Assembly (NCBI GenBank): GCA_029721435.1 | Contig: CM056580.1 | Coordinates: forward strand, 29,506,367-29,570,366 | DNA from: Gymnothorax reevesii | Lineage: Eukaryota; Chordata; Actinopteri; Anguilliformes; Muraenidae | DNA length: 64,000 nt | Reading direction: 5' to 3' | The notes under the pieces: generated by a model | What the model was told of the DNA's origin: nothing | What the model saw: the letters and a program-made list of their open reading frames with translations, nothing else | The model's database searches: none | Translations under genes and position numbers: made by a program | Part shown: piece after piece, positions 23,090-34,038 of the stretch | How positions within the stretch are numbered: the first letter of the stretch is position 1 | Layout: each line of letters begins with the position of its first letter

Positions 23090-23676
23090 ATTTTGCGGGC
23101 ATGATATTTAAAAAATTTTGTGGGTGTGGGTATAGACTTGTGGGTGCAGGTAAAAAATATGAAAATCTTGCAGGTGTGGATACTAGTATGTGGGTGCGAG
23201 TATGGAAAATGATTCTATACCCGCACTCTACTCCAGTTTGCTGGTTTTTTGTTTCAGTAGCATTGTATAATACGTTCAGTTTCATTTCTGTGGACATGTG
23301 GTGCTTATTCGGCTATATTGCAAACATATGCTTTCATAAAAGGAAGCAAAAAAATTTCTGATCAAATTGAGACTGATCTGAATCAATCGGCTGCTAATTC
23401 GAGAAGTCCAGACACCTGGCCACCACTTAAACAGTATCTTGCAAAAGTGAGTACATCCCACACATTTGGACAATTTCTTTTCAAGGAGTAATGTTACAGA
23501 AATGAAACCTGAATATCAATCTACAGTAGTCATTGTACAGTATGTGCAGCAGTGTAGATTTAATGCACTGTCCAAACAACTGAACAGTAACTATTTCCAA
23601 AATGGGTAGCAACAAAAGTGAGTACACTTCACCGTCAACATGCAAAATTGTGTCCATAGTGTTAATGGTGGTCACA

Positions 23677-24003
23677 CTAAATATTGTTGTCCAGCACTGC
23701 CTTGATTCTTCTAGGCATGGGATTCACCAGAGCTGCACAGGTTGTTGCTAGGATCCTCTTCCACTCCTCCATGGCAACATAATTGAACTGGTGGATGTTG
23801 GACACCAGCTGCTCCTCAACCTTCCTCTTGAGGATGCCCCACAGGTGCTCAATGGAATCCAGGTCTGGAGACATACTTGGCCACGCCATCACCTTCTTCA
23901 GGAAGGCAGTTGACGTCTTGGAGGCGTGTTTCGGGTCGTTATCATGTTGGAGAACTGCCGTTTCCGAAGGGAGGGCATTGTTTTCTGCTTCAGAATGTCA
24001 CAC
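23677..24003 (-). pseudogene. Tc1-like transposase, C-terminal end
   Basis: The minus strand gives WPSMSPDLDSIEHLWGILKR, with the catalytic Glu in SIEHLW, then EEWKRI and NPMPRRIKAVLDNN, the usual Tc1 C-terminus. Above 23892 the frame is broken but continues with recognisable sequence until the Penelope-like insert begins. Confidence 0.85.
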
Positions 24004-25585
24004 TATATGGCAACTATGGATGTGGAATCGCTGTACACTAATATTCCACACCAAGAGGGCTTACATGTGCTACAGCACTATCTCCAGCTCAGACCAGGCG
24101 ATGCTGTGCCCCCTACTGACTTTCTTGTGCAACTGACTGAGAGGACATTAAAAAATAATGTTTCTCTTCCAGGACAAGCTTTATCGCCAACAGAAAGGCA
24201 CTGCTATGGGTGCATGCTTTGCTCCTAACTATGCCAATTTGTATTTGTGGGAAGAAATGTATATACTCTGTTCTGACAACCTTTTTTATGGGATGATAAA
24301 ATGGTATGGGAGATATATAGATGACATTTTGATGTTTTTTTCAGGTTCTGAAGAACAACTTCTACAGTTTCAGGCATATGTCAATTCCCTTATTCAGAAT
24401 CTAAGGTTGAGCATAGTAGAACTAATACAAATTTCCTGGATTTAAGAATTTCATTAACTGAAAATGGTCAACTCCACACTACTATTTTTAGAAAGAGTAC
24501 AGACCATAATACTATTCTAAAGGCAGACAGTTTTCATCCCCCTGGTTTGATTAAAAGCATACCTTTTGGACAATTTCAAAGGCTTCATCTTACTTGAGGA
24601 TGATTTTGACAAAAAGGCTTCACAGATGCACACTTGTTTTCAGCAAAGGGGATATAAGCCTAGTCTATTAAATTGGTCTCTTAAAAATGCTTTTAAAACA
24701 GTTGCGTAAGGTCAAAAAATCCAAACAAGTTTATTTTGTCACACAATATAGTCGAGAGGCAGCTCAAATTAGGGACATTATAAAACACAACTGGACTATT
24801 ATTGAGAGTGACTCCAATTTAAACGTTTTTGCAGAGCCCCCAACCTCCTCTTTCAGGCAGGCTCCCTCCCTGAAAGATAAATTGAAGCACCTATTACTAA
24901 AACCCCATAAGTCACACTTGACTTGACTTGTGGGGTTTTAGTAATCAGTGCTTCAATTGGTACACAGTGATTTGGCACCCAAAACCAAACCCACTTGGCT
25001 TTTCAAACCCTTCGGCAACTGCAATCAATGCCAATACATGGTTAAATCTAAAACCTCCACTGATCCTAGAGTTTCCTGTACTTACTCGTTAAACTCATTT
25101 GCGAATTGCAACACCACTTTTGTCATGTACCAGTTGGAATGTGTATATGGGTGCTTTTTATAGGCCGTACTAAACAGAGACTGAGGGATAGGTTATCTGA
25201 ACATGTTTATGCCATCAGAACAGCGAACGACAAATATCCCGTGGGTAAACATTAAAGGTTGGCTGGCCATGAAGACCCAAATTCTTTGAAAGCTATGGTT
25301 ATTGATATGGTCCATAGAGCTAGAACTGGGGGGGAGAAAGAAAATCATCTTAAAACGTCTTCTATAACAGGAGTCATTTTGGATTTTTCGGCTCAAGGCC
25401 ATGAAATTTCCAGGTTTAAATGAAGAAATGGACTGTTCTCCATTTTTACGATATATGTTTGTGTTTCTAGGTTGGGCATGTCTTATGTGAGTTTTTCTGA
25501 TTTATTTTTCCTTGCCGTTAATGTGTGATGTTGTGTTCTTTATATATCCTGTTCAGAGTAGAACACATCCTGGAAAACCATTAAA
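24004..25585 (+). pseudogene. Penelope-like element: reverse transcriptase with GIY-YIG endonuclease, 5'-truncated
   Basis: Broken plus-strand frames give, in order: MATMDVESLYTNIPHQEGL (RT start), KLYRQQKGTAMGACFAPNYA, RYIDDILMFF with the YxDD catalytic pair (Asp codons 24320-24325), FLDLRISLTENGQLHTTIF, FRQAPSLKDKL, a Cys pair CNQCQY, and VMYQLECVYGC followed after a one-base shift by a GIY-YIG-type YIGRTKQRLRDRLSEH near 25155-25205. This architecture (RT then GIY-YIG nuclease) defines Penelope-like elements. There are at least four frameshifts, in-frame stops near 24595, and a foldback insertion at about 24895. It ends in non-coding tail and joins Tc1 sequence at about 25585. Confidence 0.85.
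24893..24956. repeat. Short foldback inside the Penelope-like ORF
   Basis: ATTGAAGCACCTATTACTAA and AACCCCATAAGTC on the left are mirrored by TGTGGGGTTTTAGTAATCAG and GTGCTTCAAT on the right, around the spacer CACTTGACTTGAC. The arms are about 28 bp with few mismatches. The duplication interrupts the colinear protein match, suggesting template switching. Confidence 0.7.
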
Positions 25586-25996
25586 TAACCTTGGCCACCG
25601 TGCCGTAGATTTGTGTCTTGGTTTCGCAGCTTAAACTGTCTTTAGGAGAGCTACAATTCTTTCAAATCCTCAGGGAATTCTCTCATGAGATCCACTATTG
25701 ACCATCCAGTGACCAGAATAAGAGCATTGCACCCAAAGCACAATTTAAACCTTCAACATGTTACACAACCTCAAACGGCCCAGTCGAACAGATAAAAGCA
25801 TGAACACGATAAGACATTTTATTGCTTGGCTGACTTACCTATGGGTGTGCTCACTTTTGTTACCACCCATTTAGGAAATAATGACTGTTCAGTTATATGA
25901 ACAGTGCTATACATCTATAGTGACACACATATTGCACTATGACTACTCTGGAATATAGAAGTCTCACTTCTGTAGCATTCTCCTTTGATAAGATAT

Positions 25997-26937
25997 TGTG
26001 GCGATCCTGCCCCAGTTGTTCCGGGGTGAGAGCCTGCAGAAGGCTGTGCAGCGTTAGCTCGTCTTGCTCACGCGTCCCGAATGTGGGGTAGCCTTGGCGG
26101 GCGTGGAAGCGCAGGTCGGCAGTTACGGCCCCCCACTGTTCCCCCGTTTGACGGCAGCGAAAAAGCAGCTTCTGGCGGTATAGCCGGGTGGATAGGCGCT
26201 GCCCGAATCACCTTTCTAACGCTTTGGTTAACGAAGCTAAGCTAGACTAGTCTGTTCAGTGGGGTCGAGATCGAGTAGTGTCGAAGTGCTGGACCTTCCA
26301 GGGATAGCGCAAGATAGGTTGCTGCCTCGCCGTCCGTCGGCCCACCCACAGCACTGAGCCGCCAGTAGCAGCTGGGCCTGGTAAGGGCTCACAGAGCGCT
26401 GCGCCGCAAAACCGGGATAGCTTCACTCCCTCCCGTGGTTCCAGCGCCCCCTCTCTCAGCTACCACCGTTGCTGCTGCTGTAGGAGCGCGAACAGGACGA
26501 CATTCGCTCCTTCCCTCCGGTGCGCACCGCCCTCTTGTTTGGCTCCTGCTCCCCGCAACTCTCCGCTTTCGCGTGCAGCCCCAGGGTCAGTTCTCCCTCG
26601 AGGCGCGCGATCTCGCGTCGGATTTCTTCAAATCCCACTTCTGACGTCAATGTAACAGTCTCGCTACTGCAGGGCTGAGGCTGAGGCTGGATTAGCGGTT
26701 CTCGCATCGCCCGGGGCGGACTTCATTTTATACGCTGGGCCGTTTCCTCATGGCTCCCAAACAGACTCATTTCTTAAACAACGCTTTCTCATGCTGCCAA
26801 CTCAGCCTTCTTATACCCCCCACCCCGGACCCGATTGGCTCTTTCTCCCTCCCCAGGTGCAGCCAATAGCGATACTCCGCTGTTTTTTTTAAGTTTCTCT
26901 TTAACAGGCAAACACGAACTGGGGCAGGATCGCCGCA
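25997..26937. mobile_element. GC-rich element with 20-bp inverted ends and promoter-like sequence
   Basis: The ends are TGTGGCGATCCTGCCCCAGT and, in reverse, TGCGGCGATCCTGCCCCAGT. Flanking ATAT is present on both sides (25993-25996 and 26938-26941). The 941 bp are GC-rich, unlike all surroundings. Near the right end, on the minus strand, are two CCAAT-type boxes (ATTGGCTGC, AGCCAATCGG) followed by GGTATAAGAAGG, and 90 bp further GTATAAAATG. Next is an 83-codon frame starting at 26707 (MREPLIQPQPQPCSS), of unknown function. TG...CA ends with a 4-bp duplication would also fit an LTR, but a 20-bp inverted terminus favours a DNA transposon. Confidence 0.6.
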
Positions 26938-27363
26938 ATATAATCAATTAATTGTTGAAATGTGAGGGGTGTACTCACTTTTGTGAAATGCTGTAGCTAT
27001 CTGATAAAAAATGAACAATTAAAAAACAATGTAAATGATCAGGAGGCAAACCTGTATTGCATCAGTGTTTAAGAAAGAACTATTATGCCAACCAAGTTTA
27101 AGACCCTATTACCTCAGTGGTTAATACCCCTTTTTTTAAGTAATTGCCATTTTGTAAGAAGCACAGTCTGAACTTGGTGATAACATATATTCCTTGTGGT
27201 ATTGCATTCTTATGGCATAATGTTGATAAATAACATAAGTAATCCATCTAAAAATGAAGAGCAGCTACTCAAGAAAAATGAGCTTGTTGAAATTCTTTTA
27301 TAGCAATTGTGGTTGCTACAAAGACCAACATACACAGGGGGCCTCCAAGTTCAAGTTTGGGAA

Positions 27364-28713
27364 CTACTGCAATAAACCATCTGTGCAGTGGTGTAGATGA
27401 AACTGAAAATTAGTACGTCCAGAATATCCCTTTTAAACAATCATGAATCCTGACTTTCTTTCAGTCATTCCTAAATATCAATGAATTCACTCTGAAAACA
27501 CTCCACACTATCAAGTGTTGCTGGTTTTCTTAGTTAAAATAAGATGGCAATCATTCATTTAGACGTACAATTTGGTGCATTTCTATTGGCCTTATTCATG
27601 AAATTAAATATAAACATGATATTGTTTCAAATCTTTTGCCTTTGATGTAATTTAAACCCTTTAAATGATCATGAGGAACAGATTGACTGATGGACCAAAA
27701 ACGGTAGCGCATAAGTTCCAGAACAGTTTATATTTCATAAAGCATAGGCCTTCTGATGAGATTTTTCTGAACTTAATTTAGCCTTAGATCGCATCAAGAA
27801 AGAAGTTTTGCTTTTTATTGCCAATGTATTATTCTTACAATCGGAAATCATGTTAATGCAGGACGTCATTAAGAACAAGTAAGGATTAATTCTTCATTTT
27901 CAATCATGTGCTAAAAATGTCACTTATCGCCGCCATCTTGATTGATAAACAAAACATACAAAGCATTTTACTTGCAGCAATTGTCTACCCAGACAGCACA
28001 GCTACGTAGCACCAATGTAGACACAAAGTCACGTGGAGATACTTTGCCCATTGGTAAGTCGTTGCGGAGACATTGCTTCTGTCGGGCCAATATTTCCCCG
28101 CTGTGAATGCAATGTTGATCAGCGACCTCCCGATGTTTATTCTGCAGCACCCCAATCATCAAAAGAGGCATGCACTGTACCTCTCACCTGCATTTTTTCC
28201 AGAGCAGAACCAAGCCTTTTCTTTTAATCAGCTTGTTACTGAAATAAGTGGTCTGTTGAACAAATAAGGCAAAGGGAACAAATAAAGCACAGGCTCATTC
28301 TTTCTTAGTTAAAGATTCAATATCTATCTGACAATCTCCAACCTACGTTCCACCCACTTTTGAAAATGAAACGCAATTAAAAGCTGATCTTCCTCCATGA
28401 TACCAAGGTCGTTGCATCGTAGGTTGCTTTGTTTCTTGTAGCATTATGACCACAGCCATGAATAGCACATAAAACATTATTTCGGCACAAAAGCGTAAGC
28501 CATGTAATGCGACTTGGGGTCAAGAGCGTTTGTATATCAACCAACAAGGCGCAATGCTATAATTTGGCTAATTTGCATATTGTTGTGACGTAAATTGAAA
28601 AGGATGAATCGTTGTTATGAAGGGATGCTCTGCGCCGACCAAATTTTCAGTTCTGGCTTCACCACTGGATCTATGGGATGAGCAGGAACAGAAAGTCCAA
28701 CTGGTAGCAGCTA
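27364..28713. other. No recognisable gene
   Basis: AT-rich sequence with only short frames. Two overlapping frames near 28033-28267 show no known domain. Confidence 0.45.
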
Positions 28714-28929
28714 TACAGTGCGTGAAAAAGTATTTGCCCCCTTCCCGATTTCTTACTTTTTTGTGTATTTGTCACGCTTAAATGTTTCAGATCATCAAAC
28801 AAATTTTAATATTAGACAAAGACAACCTGAGTAAATGCAAAATGCAGTTTTTAAATGATGAGTTCATTTACTAAGGAAAAAAAGCTATCCAAACTTACCT
28901 GGCCCTATGTGGAAAAAGTGATTGCCCCC

Positions 28930-30435
28930 TAGATCATAATAACTGGTTGAGCCACCCTTGGCGACAACAACTGCAATCAAACGTTTGCAACAACTGGAAA
29001 TGAGTCTTTCACACCACTGTCGAAGAATTTTAGTCCACTCTTCTTTGCAGAATTATGTGATGGTCGGATTTTTGAGACGCCAAATGCTGTGGCTGAAACA
29101 AGATGAACAATAGCAAAATAATAGACAAACACAGACAGAAATCAGAGAGGGAGACTCGCGCTTCCAAAGGACCTAGATCCAGTCCGTGCAACAATAAGGA
29201 AGCAAAGCGAGTTCGACAGAACGAATTGAAAAGGAAAAAAATCTCAGAACCTGAGATAAAAAAATTAGCACCAGACGGTGCCCAGAAAGAGGAAAAACAG
29301 AAAGATTCCCTTTGCTTTCTGGCACTTTCCTCTTTTGCAGCTAATACCTCAACAACTTTCTCACTTGAGACCTTACCGACTAAAGTGCAAACAAAACACT
29401 GACACTCTAGCAAGGGCAGTGAGGCGGAACTTGGGCTTAAATAAAATCTGGGCACATTTAATGCCAGCTGGGTCAAAAATCCGATTGTGGGCAAACCGAT
29501 ATCGTCCCGGACGAGAGCAACAAAGAAAGCTCTCAAAGCCACCACCAGCCTCCAAAACTATGACAAATTATTTTAATTCAGCCACATTGGAGAGGTTTTG
29601 AGCATGAACGGCTTGTTTAAGGTCATGCCACTGCATCTCAATGGGATTTAAGCCTGGACTTTGACAAGGCTACTTCAAAATCTTCATTTTGTTTTTTTTA
29701 CGCCATTCAGAGATGGACTTGCTGGTGTCTTTCAGATCATTGTCCTGCTGCATAACCTGAGTGTGCTTGAGTTCGAGATCTCAATCTGAGGGTTGGACAT
29801 TCTCCTTCAGGATTTTCCAGTAGAGAGCAGAATTCATTGTTCCATCAATTATGACAAGTCTTCCAGGTCCTGAAGCAGCAAAGCCCCAAACCATCACACT
29901 ACCACCACCATGTTTGGTATGTTGTTTTTTTATGAAATGTTGTATTACACCTTCCAAAAAGTCCAACTTATGTCTCGTCTTTCCACAGAATATTTTCCCA
30001 AAAGTCTTGGGGATCATCAAGATGTATTTTGGCAAATGTGAGACGAGCCTTCGTGTTCTTTTTAGTCAGCAGTGGTTTTTGCCGTGGAACTCTCCCATGG
30101 ATGCCATTTTTTTTTGCCCAGTCTCTATCTTATTGTTGAATCATGAACAGTGACTTTATTGAGGCAAGTGAGGCCTGCGGTACTTCAGATGTTGCTATGG
30201 GTTTTTTTGTGACCTGGATGAGTATTTGATGCACTCTTGGAGTAAATTTGGTTCGCCGGCCACTCCTGGGAAGGTTCACCACTGTTACAAATTTTCTCCA
30301 TTTGTGGATAATGGCTCTAACCGTGATTTGCCGGAGTCCCAAAGCCTAAGAAATGGCTTTGCAACCCTTTCCAGACTGATAGATGTCAATTTCTTTGTTT
30401 CTCATCTGTTCTTGAATTTCTTTAGTTCGCGGCAT
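28930..30435 (-). pseudogene. Tc1-like transposase, decayed and interrupted
   Basis: The start is at 30435 on the minus strand. Pieces in order: GLRQITVRAIIHKWRKF with the second helix-turn-helix, PRSGRRTKFTPR, then KHGGGSVMVWGFAASGPGRLVIIDGT (in two parts) at 29800-29935, and a C-terminal VVAKGGSTSYY-like end at about 28935. Frameshifts occur in several places, and the C-terminal part is separated by the nested insert. It is the same family as the 5' fragment at 39310. Confidence 0.8.
29056..29565 (+). mobile_element. Solo-LTR-like insertion, 5-bp duplication
   Basis: The insert starts TGTGATGG and ends ATGACA, and is flanked by AATTA at 29051-29055 and 29566-29570. Removing it rejoins Tc1 sequence. 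An AATAAA lies at 29440-29445 on the plus strand. TG...CA ends, a 5-bp duplication and a poly(A) signal fit a solo LTR, but no second LTR or internal region is available to prove it. Frames of 99-171 codons on both strands show no known domain. Confidence 0.5.
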
Positions 30436-30849
30436 GACACATAGCTTTTTGAGATCTTTTAGCCTACTACACTTTGTCAAACAGTTTCTATTGAAGTGAT
30501 TTGTTGTTTCAACAGGTCTGGCAGTAATCCGACCAGGGTGTGGCTAGTGAAACTGGACTCAAAAAATGTGGTTAATCACGGTTGAGTCATGATTTAATAA
30601 GGAGTGGGGGGGGGGGGGGTTGAATTACTTTTTCACATAGGGCCAGGTACCCCTTAACAAATTAAATCATCATTTAAAAACTGCATTTTGTATTTACTCG
30701 GGTTATCTTTTTCTTATATTAAAATTTGTTTGATGATCTGAAACATTTAAGTGTGAAAAAAGTAAGAAATCAGGAAGGGGGCAAATACTTTTTCACAGCA
30801 TTGTACCTTGTAACTTACAGGACTCAAACAATCTGTTTGGCATCAGATA

Positions 30850-30945
30850 GCACAAGGCACCTTCAAAGTTCTAGTAGAATCCATGCCTTGGTGGGACAGA
30901 GCCATTAAGGTGGTATGTAGAAGACCAAAAGCATATTATGCAGGT
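30850..30945 (+). pseudogene. Tc1-like transposase, extreme C-terminus
   Basis: QIAQGTFKVLVESMPWWDRA is the usual Tc1 C-terminal pattern (LVESMPRR-type). Nothing else of the element is visible nearby. Confidence 0.5.
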
Positions 30946-31984
30946 GCTCTTAATGGTTTTTTGACACTTATTTTGGAGGTTTATGCTATTTGTGGTTATG
31001 TAAATGAGTCAGAACTGCAAACACTGTATTTTGTTATGACATGGAACAGAAACATGAGTGAAATATTTTACAACTTTTGCTCATAATGTTAACCAATGGA
31101 TGCAAGTAAAATCTCTCTGACATGGACACATGGACAGGGATAATTGCTGCAGTTGCAATCCCAGACCAGAAAATTGGGAACGCACAGAGCATGCCTTTAC
31201 AGTTATAAGTGCTGACTTGTTCTCAATCATTTTCCTTTATTAACATGATTTACAATTATGTGATTAATCCATTGGCTATTAAAGGCAGCTTCCTTCTTAA
31301 TGCAATCTAAGAGCAACTAGATAATAGACTAAATTCAGTTCAGGAAAATAATTTACTCATAAGTACGCCGATGCTTCACAAAAAGGTATCTGCTCTGGAA
31401 TGCAGCGGCTCCATGGTTTAAAAAATAAATCATAAAATTAAATATAAAAAGGGGAAACGCAAAACGGAATTAGTTTTTTTCCTCCTCTGGGGCTACTTTG
31501 GGAAAGCTGAGTTTTTGTTTTGGAGAGCTGCATTTTCAGCTTAAGTTTTTCTTTGTTTGAACAATAGTAACTGGGCTGTTTTCTTTAGTGGAGTCTCTAT
31601 CAAATGAACCCCCTTTGTTGCACTGAACTGGCAGCAGTAGCCTTTTTCTTGGAATGATGGTTTCCAGAAACTTACTCTTTTGTTGTTTAAGAAAATTGAA
31701 AACGTATGAACTGAATTGTTTTGATTTGCACTGAAACTATCTTTGGGGAAAACCCAAACTGGATTTTTAAGAGTCGGGATATTTAATGCGTTGTGCCTTC
31801 TGTTGTAAAAGTGTTTGCTTGCTAATTGTGTTGCATTTGAGTAATTTTGGTGTGAGGGTGTATGTTGTTAAAAAAAAAAACCCTTTGTGGGTTGACAAAC
31901 AAACAAACTAAAATCCCTTATGTCAGGAGAGAGACCTGGCCGGCACCCCAAAACCCCAACTTAAGAGTAGGGTGAAAATAATAG
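30946..31984. other. No recognisable gene
   Basis: T-rich then A-rich sequence with an A11 run at about 31871. No coding evidence. Confidence 0.4.
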
Positions 31985-32527
31985 TCAAACCGTCACACTC
32001 TTATTGGTGTTTTTATATTTTAGTGTTGAATTAATTGAACAGTGGTCAGTTAAAGGGGCAGAAGATACAGACCATTCAGCAACAAATTCCTTTACATTGT
32101 CTAAATCTAGCCAAATGTCAATTCTGGACCTACTGGAGTGATCTGGTTTAAACCAAGAAAATTCTTTTGTTATATCAATATACATTTCCTAAAATAAGAA
32201 GAGTATTCCAGTAATAAAACACATAATATCCAGTGTCCATCCATACTTTTCTTGGTCATTATCTTTCCATTAAAGTTTTTCAAAAAAAATTGCTGTACCC
32301 ACAAAACGATCCATGGCAGAATAAAATCTTATCGCTTCATTGGTTAGTCCAAAACTTCTCATCAGACTCATTTGAGTGAGTTTCCTGTGAAAAAAACGCA
32401 GTGTGAACTCTTGGTTTTGCAGAAAAGAAATATGGCTTTCTATTTAATATGGTCTCTCAGGGCCATTACATTAAGTGAAATAAAACAAATCTCTGATTTA
32501 AGAGAAAACATTAAGGAACAGTTAATA
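31985..32527 (-). pseudogene. L1-type LINE ORF2, endonuclease fragment
   Basis: Minus-strand FSWFKPDHSSRSRIDIWL and VSSAPLTDHCSI are the C-terminal motifs of the AP-type endonuclease of L1 retrotransposons (the conserved SRIDxxL and SDHC-type elements). The upstream part of the domain is decayed. The copy is cut off at 31985, so no RT is present. ORF1 of probably the same element lies at 34225-34932 beyond an inserted Tc1. Confidence 0.75.
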
Positions 32528-34038
32528 TACTCAGCAACAAAAGTTTCTGTGACACCAATATTGTTAATTATTTTTCATAACGCAATTATGAAATAGTCAT
32601 TCATGGTGATATCAGACTGAAACAGTACATGTAAACACAACATTGAAATGGAAATCATGAAAATGCGAGAAAATGACTTTGCACGTGAAAATGTGCGTAA
32701 ATCATGCTTGTGGGATGGCAATAAAAGAGGAGAATTTTTGGAATGTTCACATTGTGCCTGATGAACGACGGAAGCATCACTTATCGAAAACACAGCCATT
32801 TCGGATCAGGAACTCTACCCTCTAAATGCCAAGACTGTCTGAAAATGATCGGTGGAGGGCCATTGGGATGATTGAATCCGGAACCTCGCAGAGGGAAGTT
32901 GCTCATCGCCTGAATGTCCACTGAAACACCATTTGGAACTTATGGCAGCGTCATCAGCAGACAAGACATGTCAGAGACCGTCCTCGCAGCGGCCGTCCAC
33001 GAGTAACCACTCCCAGACAGGACAACTGGATTCGAACAACCCATCTCCGAAATCGATTCCAACCTGCAACCATAACTGCAAGAACGATACCTGGTTTGAG
33101 GCGACTGTCTGCACAGACAATCCGTCGCCGTCTCCGTCATTTTGGCATTGTCCCACGTCGGCCAGCAAGACGTCCAATACTCACAGTACAACACCGACGA
33201 CTGCGTCTACAGTGGGCACAACAACATCGTCGGTGGATCCAACGTCAGTGGGATCTTGTACTCTTCACTGATGAATCAAGATTCATGCTTAACCGATGTG
33301 ATGGTCGTTTACGTGTATACCGTCGACGTGGAGAACGTTATGCCAACAACTGTGTTCAGGAATTTGATCGTTTTGGAGGTGGTAGTGTCATGATTTGGAA
33401 ATGGATCACGGCTAGAAACAGAACAGATTTGCTTGTTATTGATGGAAATCTGACAGGTCAAAGATATCGCGATGAAGTGCTACGGCCATTGGTGGTACCG
33501 TTTTTGATGCAACATGGTCCCGGAATAACGCTGCAACATGACAACGCCAGACCACACGTTGCAAGGATTGTACAGCAGTATCTGATGCAACAACATGTCA
33601 ATGTCCTGCCATGGCCAGCCAGATCCCCAGACATGTCCCCAATCGAGCATCTTTGGGACGAGATGGATCGACATTTGCGGCGGTTGGATAACCCGCCAGC
33701 TACACTCCAGGAATTGCGACAACGTCTACGTCAGATTTGGAATGACATCCCACAGCAATTTCTGGCACATCTGATTCGGTCCATGCGCCGGAGATGCGTT
33801 GCTTGCATCATGGCACGAGGAAGTCACACCCGGTATTGAAGTGTGAAGGTCACAATTGGTTAGACGTCAGACAAGTGCTTCATGACGCATGAAAATGACA
33901 TTTTTTGTTTTGAGTGACGTTGGCACTGAAAAGTCAGTGTTTCTCCTGTTAAATAAACATATTGATTGCATTGAGATCTTTGCGTGTCATTTATAACATA
34001 CACATAAATGGTGTCACAGAAACTTTTGTTGCTGAGTA
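32528..34038 (+). mobile_element. Well preserved Tc1 element
   Basis: The 1511-bp element is bordered by TA (32526-32527 and 34039-34040). The terminal inverted repeats of about 30 bp are nearly perfect: TACTCAGCAACAAAAGTTTC and its complement at the right. It is inserted in an L1-type LINE and carries a transposase gene with one stop. It is richer in CpG than the other Tc1 copies, which fits a younger age. Confidence 0.92.
32826..33839 (+). pseudogene. Tc1 transposase, one nonsense codon from full length
   Basis: A 337-codon frame from ATG 32826 (MPRLSENDRWRAIGMIESG) to TGA 33837-33839 is interrupted only by TGA at 32922-32924 (codon 33), inside the first helix-turn-helix. The sequence context (CAC-TGA) fits a CpG transition. 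Order: paired-type DNA-binding domain (residues 1 to about 115, with GRPR linker), then LFTDESRF with Asp149, GGGSVMIW, LQHDNARPH with Asp239, and SPIEHLWDEM with Glu274: 34 residues between the last two, the DD34E class. An internal start at 33096 would give only the catalytic half. It is predicted inactive as read, but it is the best copy here. Confidence 0.9.

Larger units (their letters stand above)
20608..23225 (+). repeat. Dispersed GC-rich GTGGGTGCGGGTA-type repeat blocks
   Basis: Three blocks (20608-20870, 21905-21965, 23090-23225) are built from degenerate copies of a GTGGGTGYGGGTATA-like unit spaced by about 20-40 bases. All are in the same orientation. Between the second and third block lies about 1.1 kb of T-rich sequence with no gene I recognise. 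The blocks may be parts of one larger element. Confidence 0.55.
23430..26994 (-). mobile_element. Tc1-like element with two nested insertions
   Basis: The left end ACAGTATCTTGCAAAAGTGA and right end TCACTTTTGTGAAATGCTG are inverted copies of one Tc1 terminus. A second inverted pair (TTGTTGCTACCCATTTTGG-type, about 23590 and 25860) lies inside. The minus-strand transposase is split: its C-terminal part occupies 23677-24003, and an N-terminal scrap occupies about 25585-25700. The middle is replaced by the Penelope-like fragment, and the 5' leader is interrupted at 25997 by a GC-rich element. Confidence 0.8.
23361..27363 (+). repeat. Dispersed repeat, copy A, split by the nested Tc1
   Basis: Bases 23361-23427 and 26995-27363 together match 40656-41072 along their whole length: AGACTGATCTGA, TCCAGACACCTGGCCACCA, then AAATGATCAGGAGGCAAACC, AAGTAATCCATCTAAAAAT and CACAGGG...AAGTTTGGGAACT. 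The 3' end resembles a hAT-type terminus read in reverse. The Tc1 element occupies the gap. Confidence 0.75.
28716..30803 (-). mobile_element. Tc1-like element with both ends and a nested insertion
   Basis: Bounded by TA at 28714-28715 and 30804-30805. The left end CAGTGCGTGAAAAAGTATTT is mirrored by AAATACTTTTTCACAGCATTG. The second inverted pair ATTTAAGTGTGA / TCACGCTTAAAT lies inside. A 510-bp element sits at 29056-29565. A run of 14 G at 30606-30619 lies in the leader. Confidence 0.85.

Noticed and set aside
29030..29545. 171-codon minus-strand frame
   Set aside because: It crosses the boundary between Tc1 sequence and the LTR-like insert, so it cannot be one ancestral gene.
32940..33722. 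Several overlapping frames of 68-112 codons inside the Tc1 at 32528
   Set aside because: They are other-frame shadows of the transposase.
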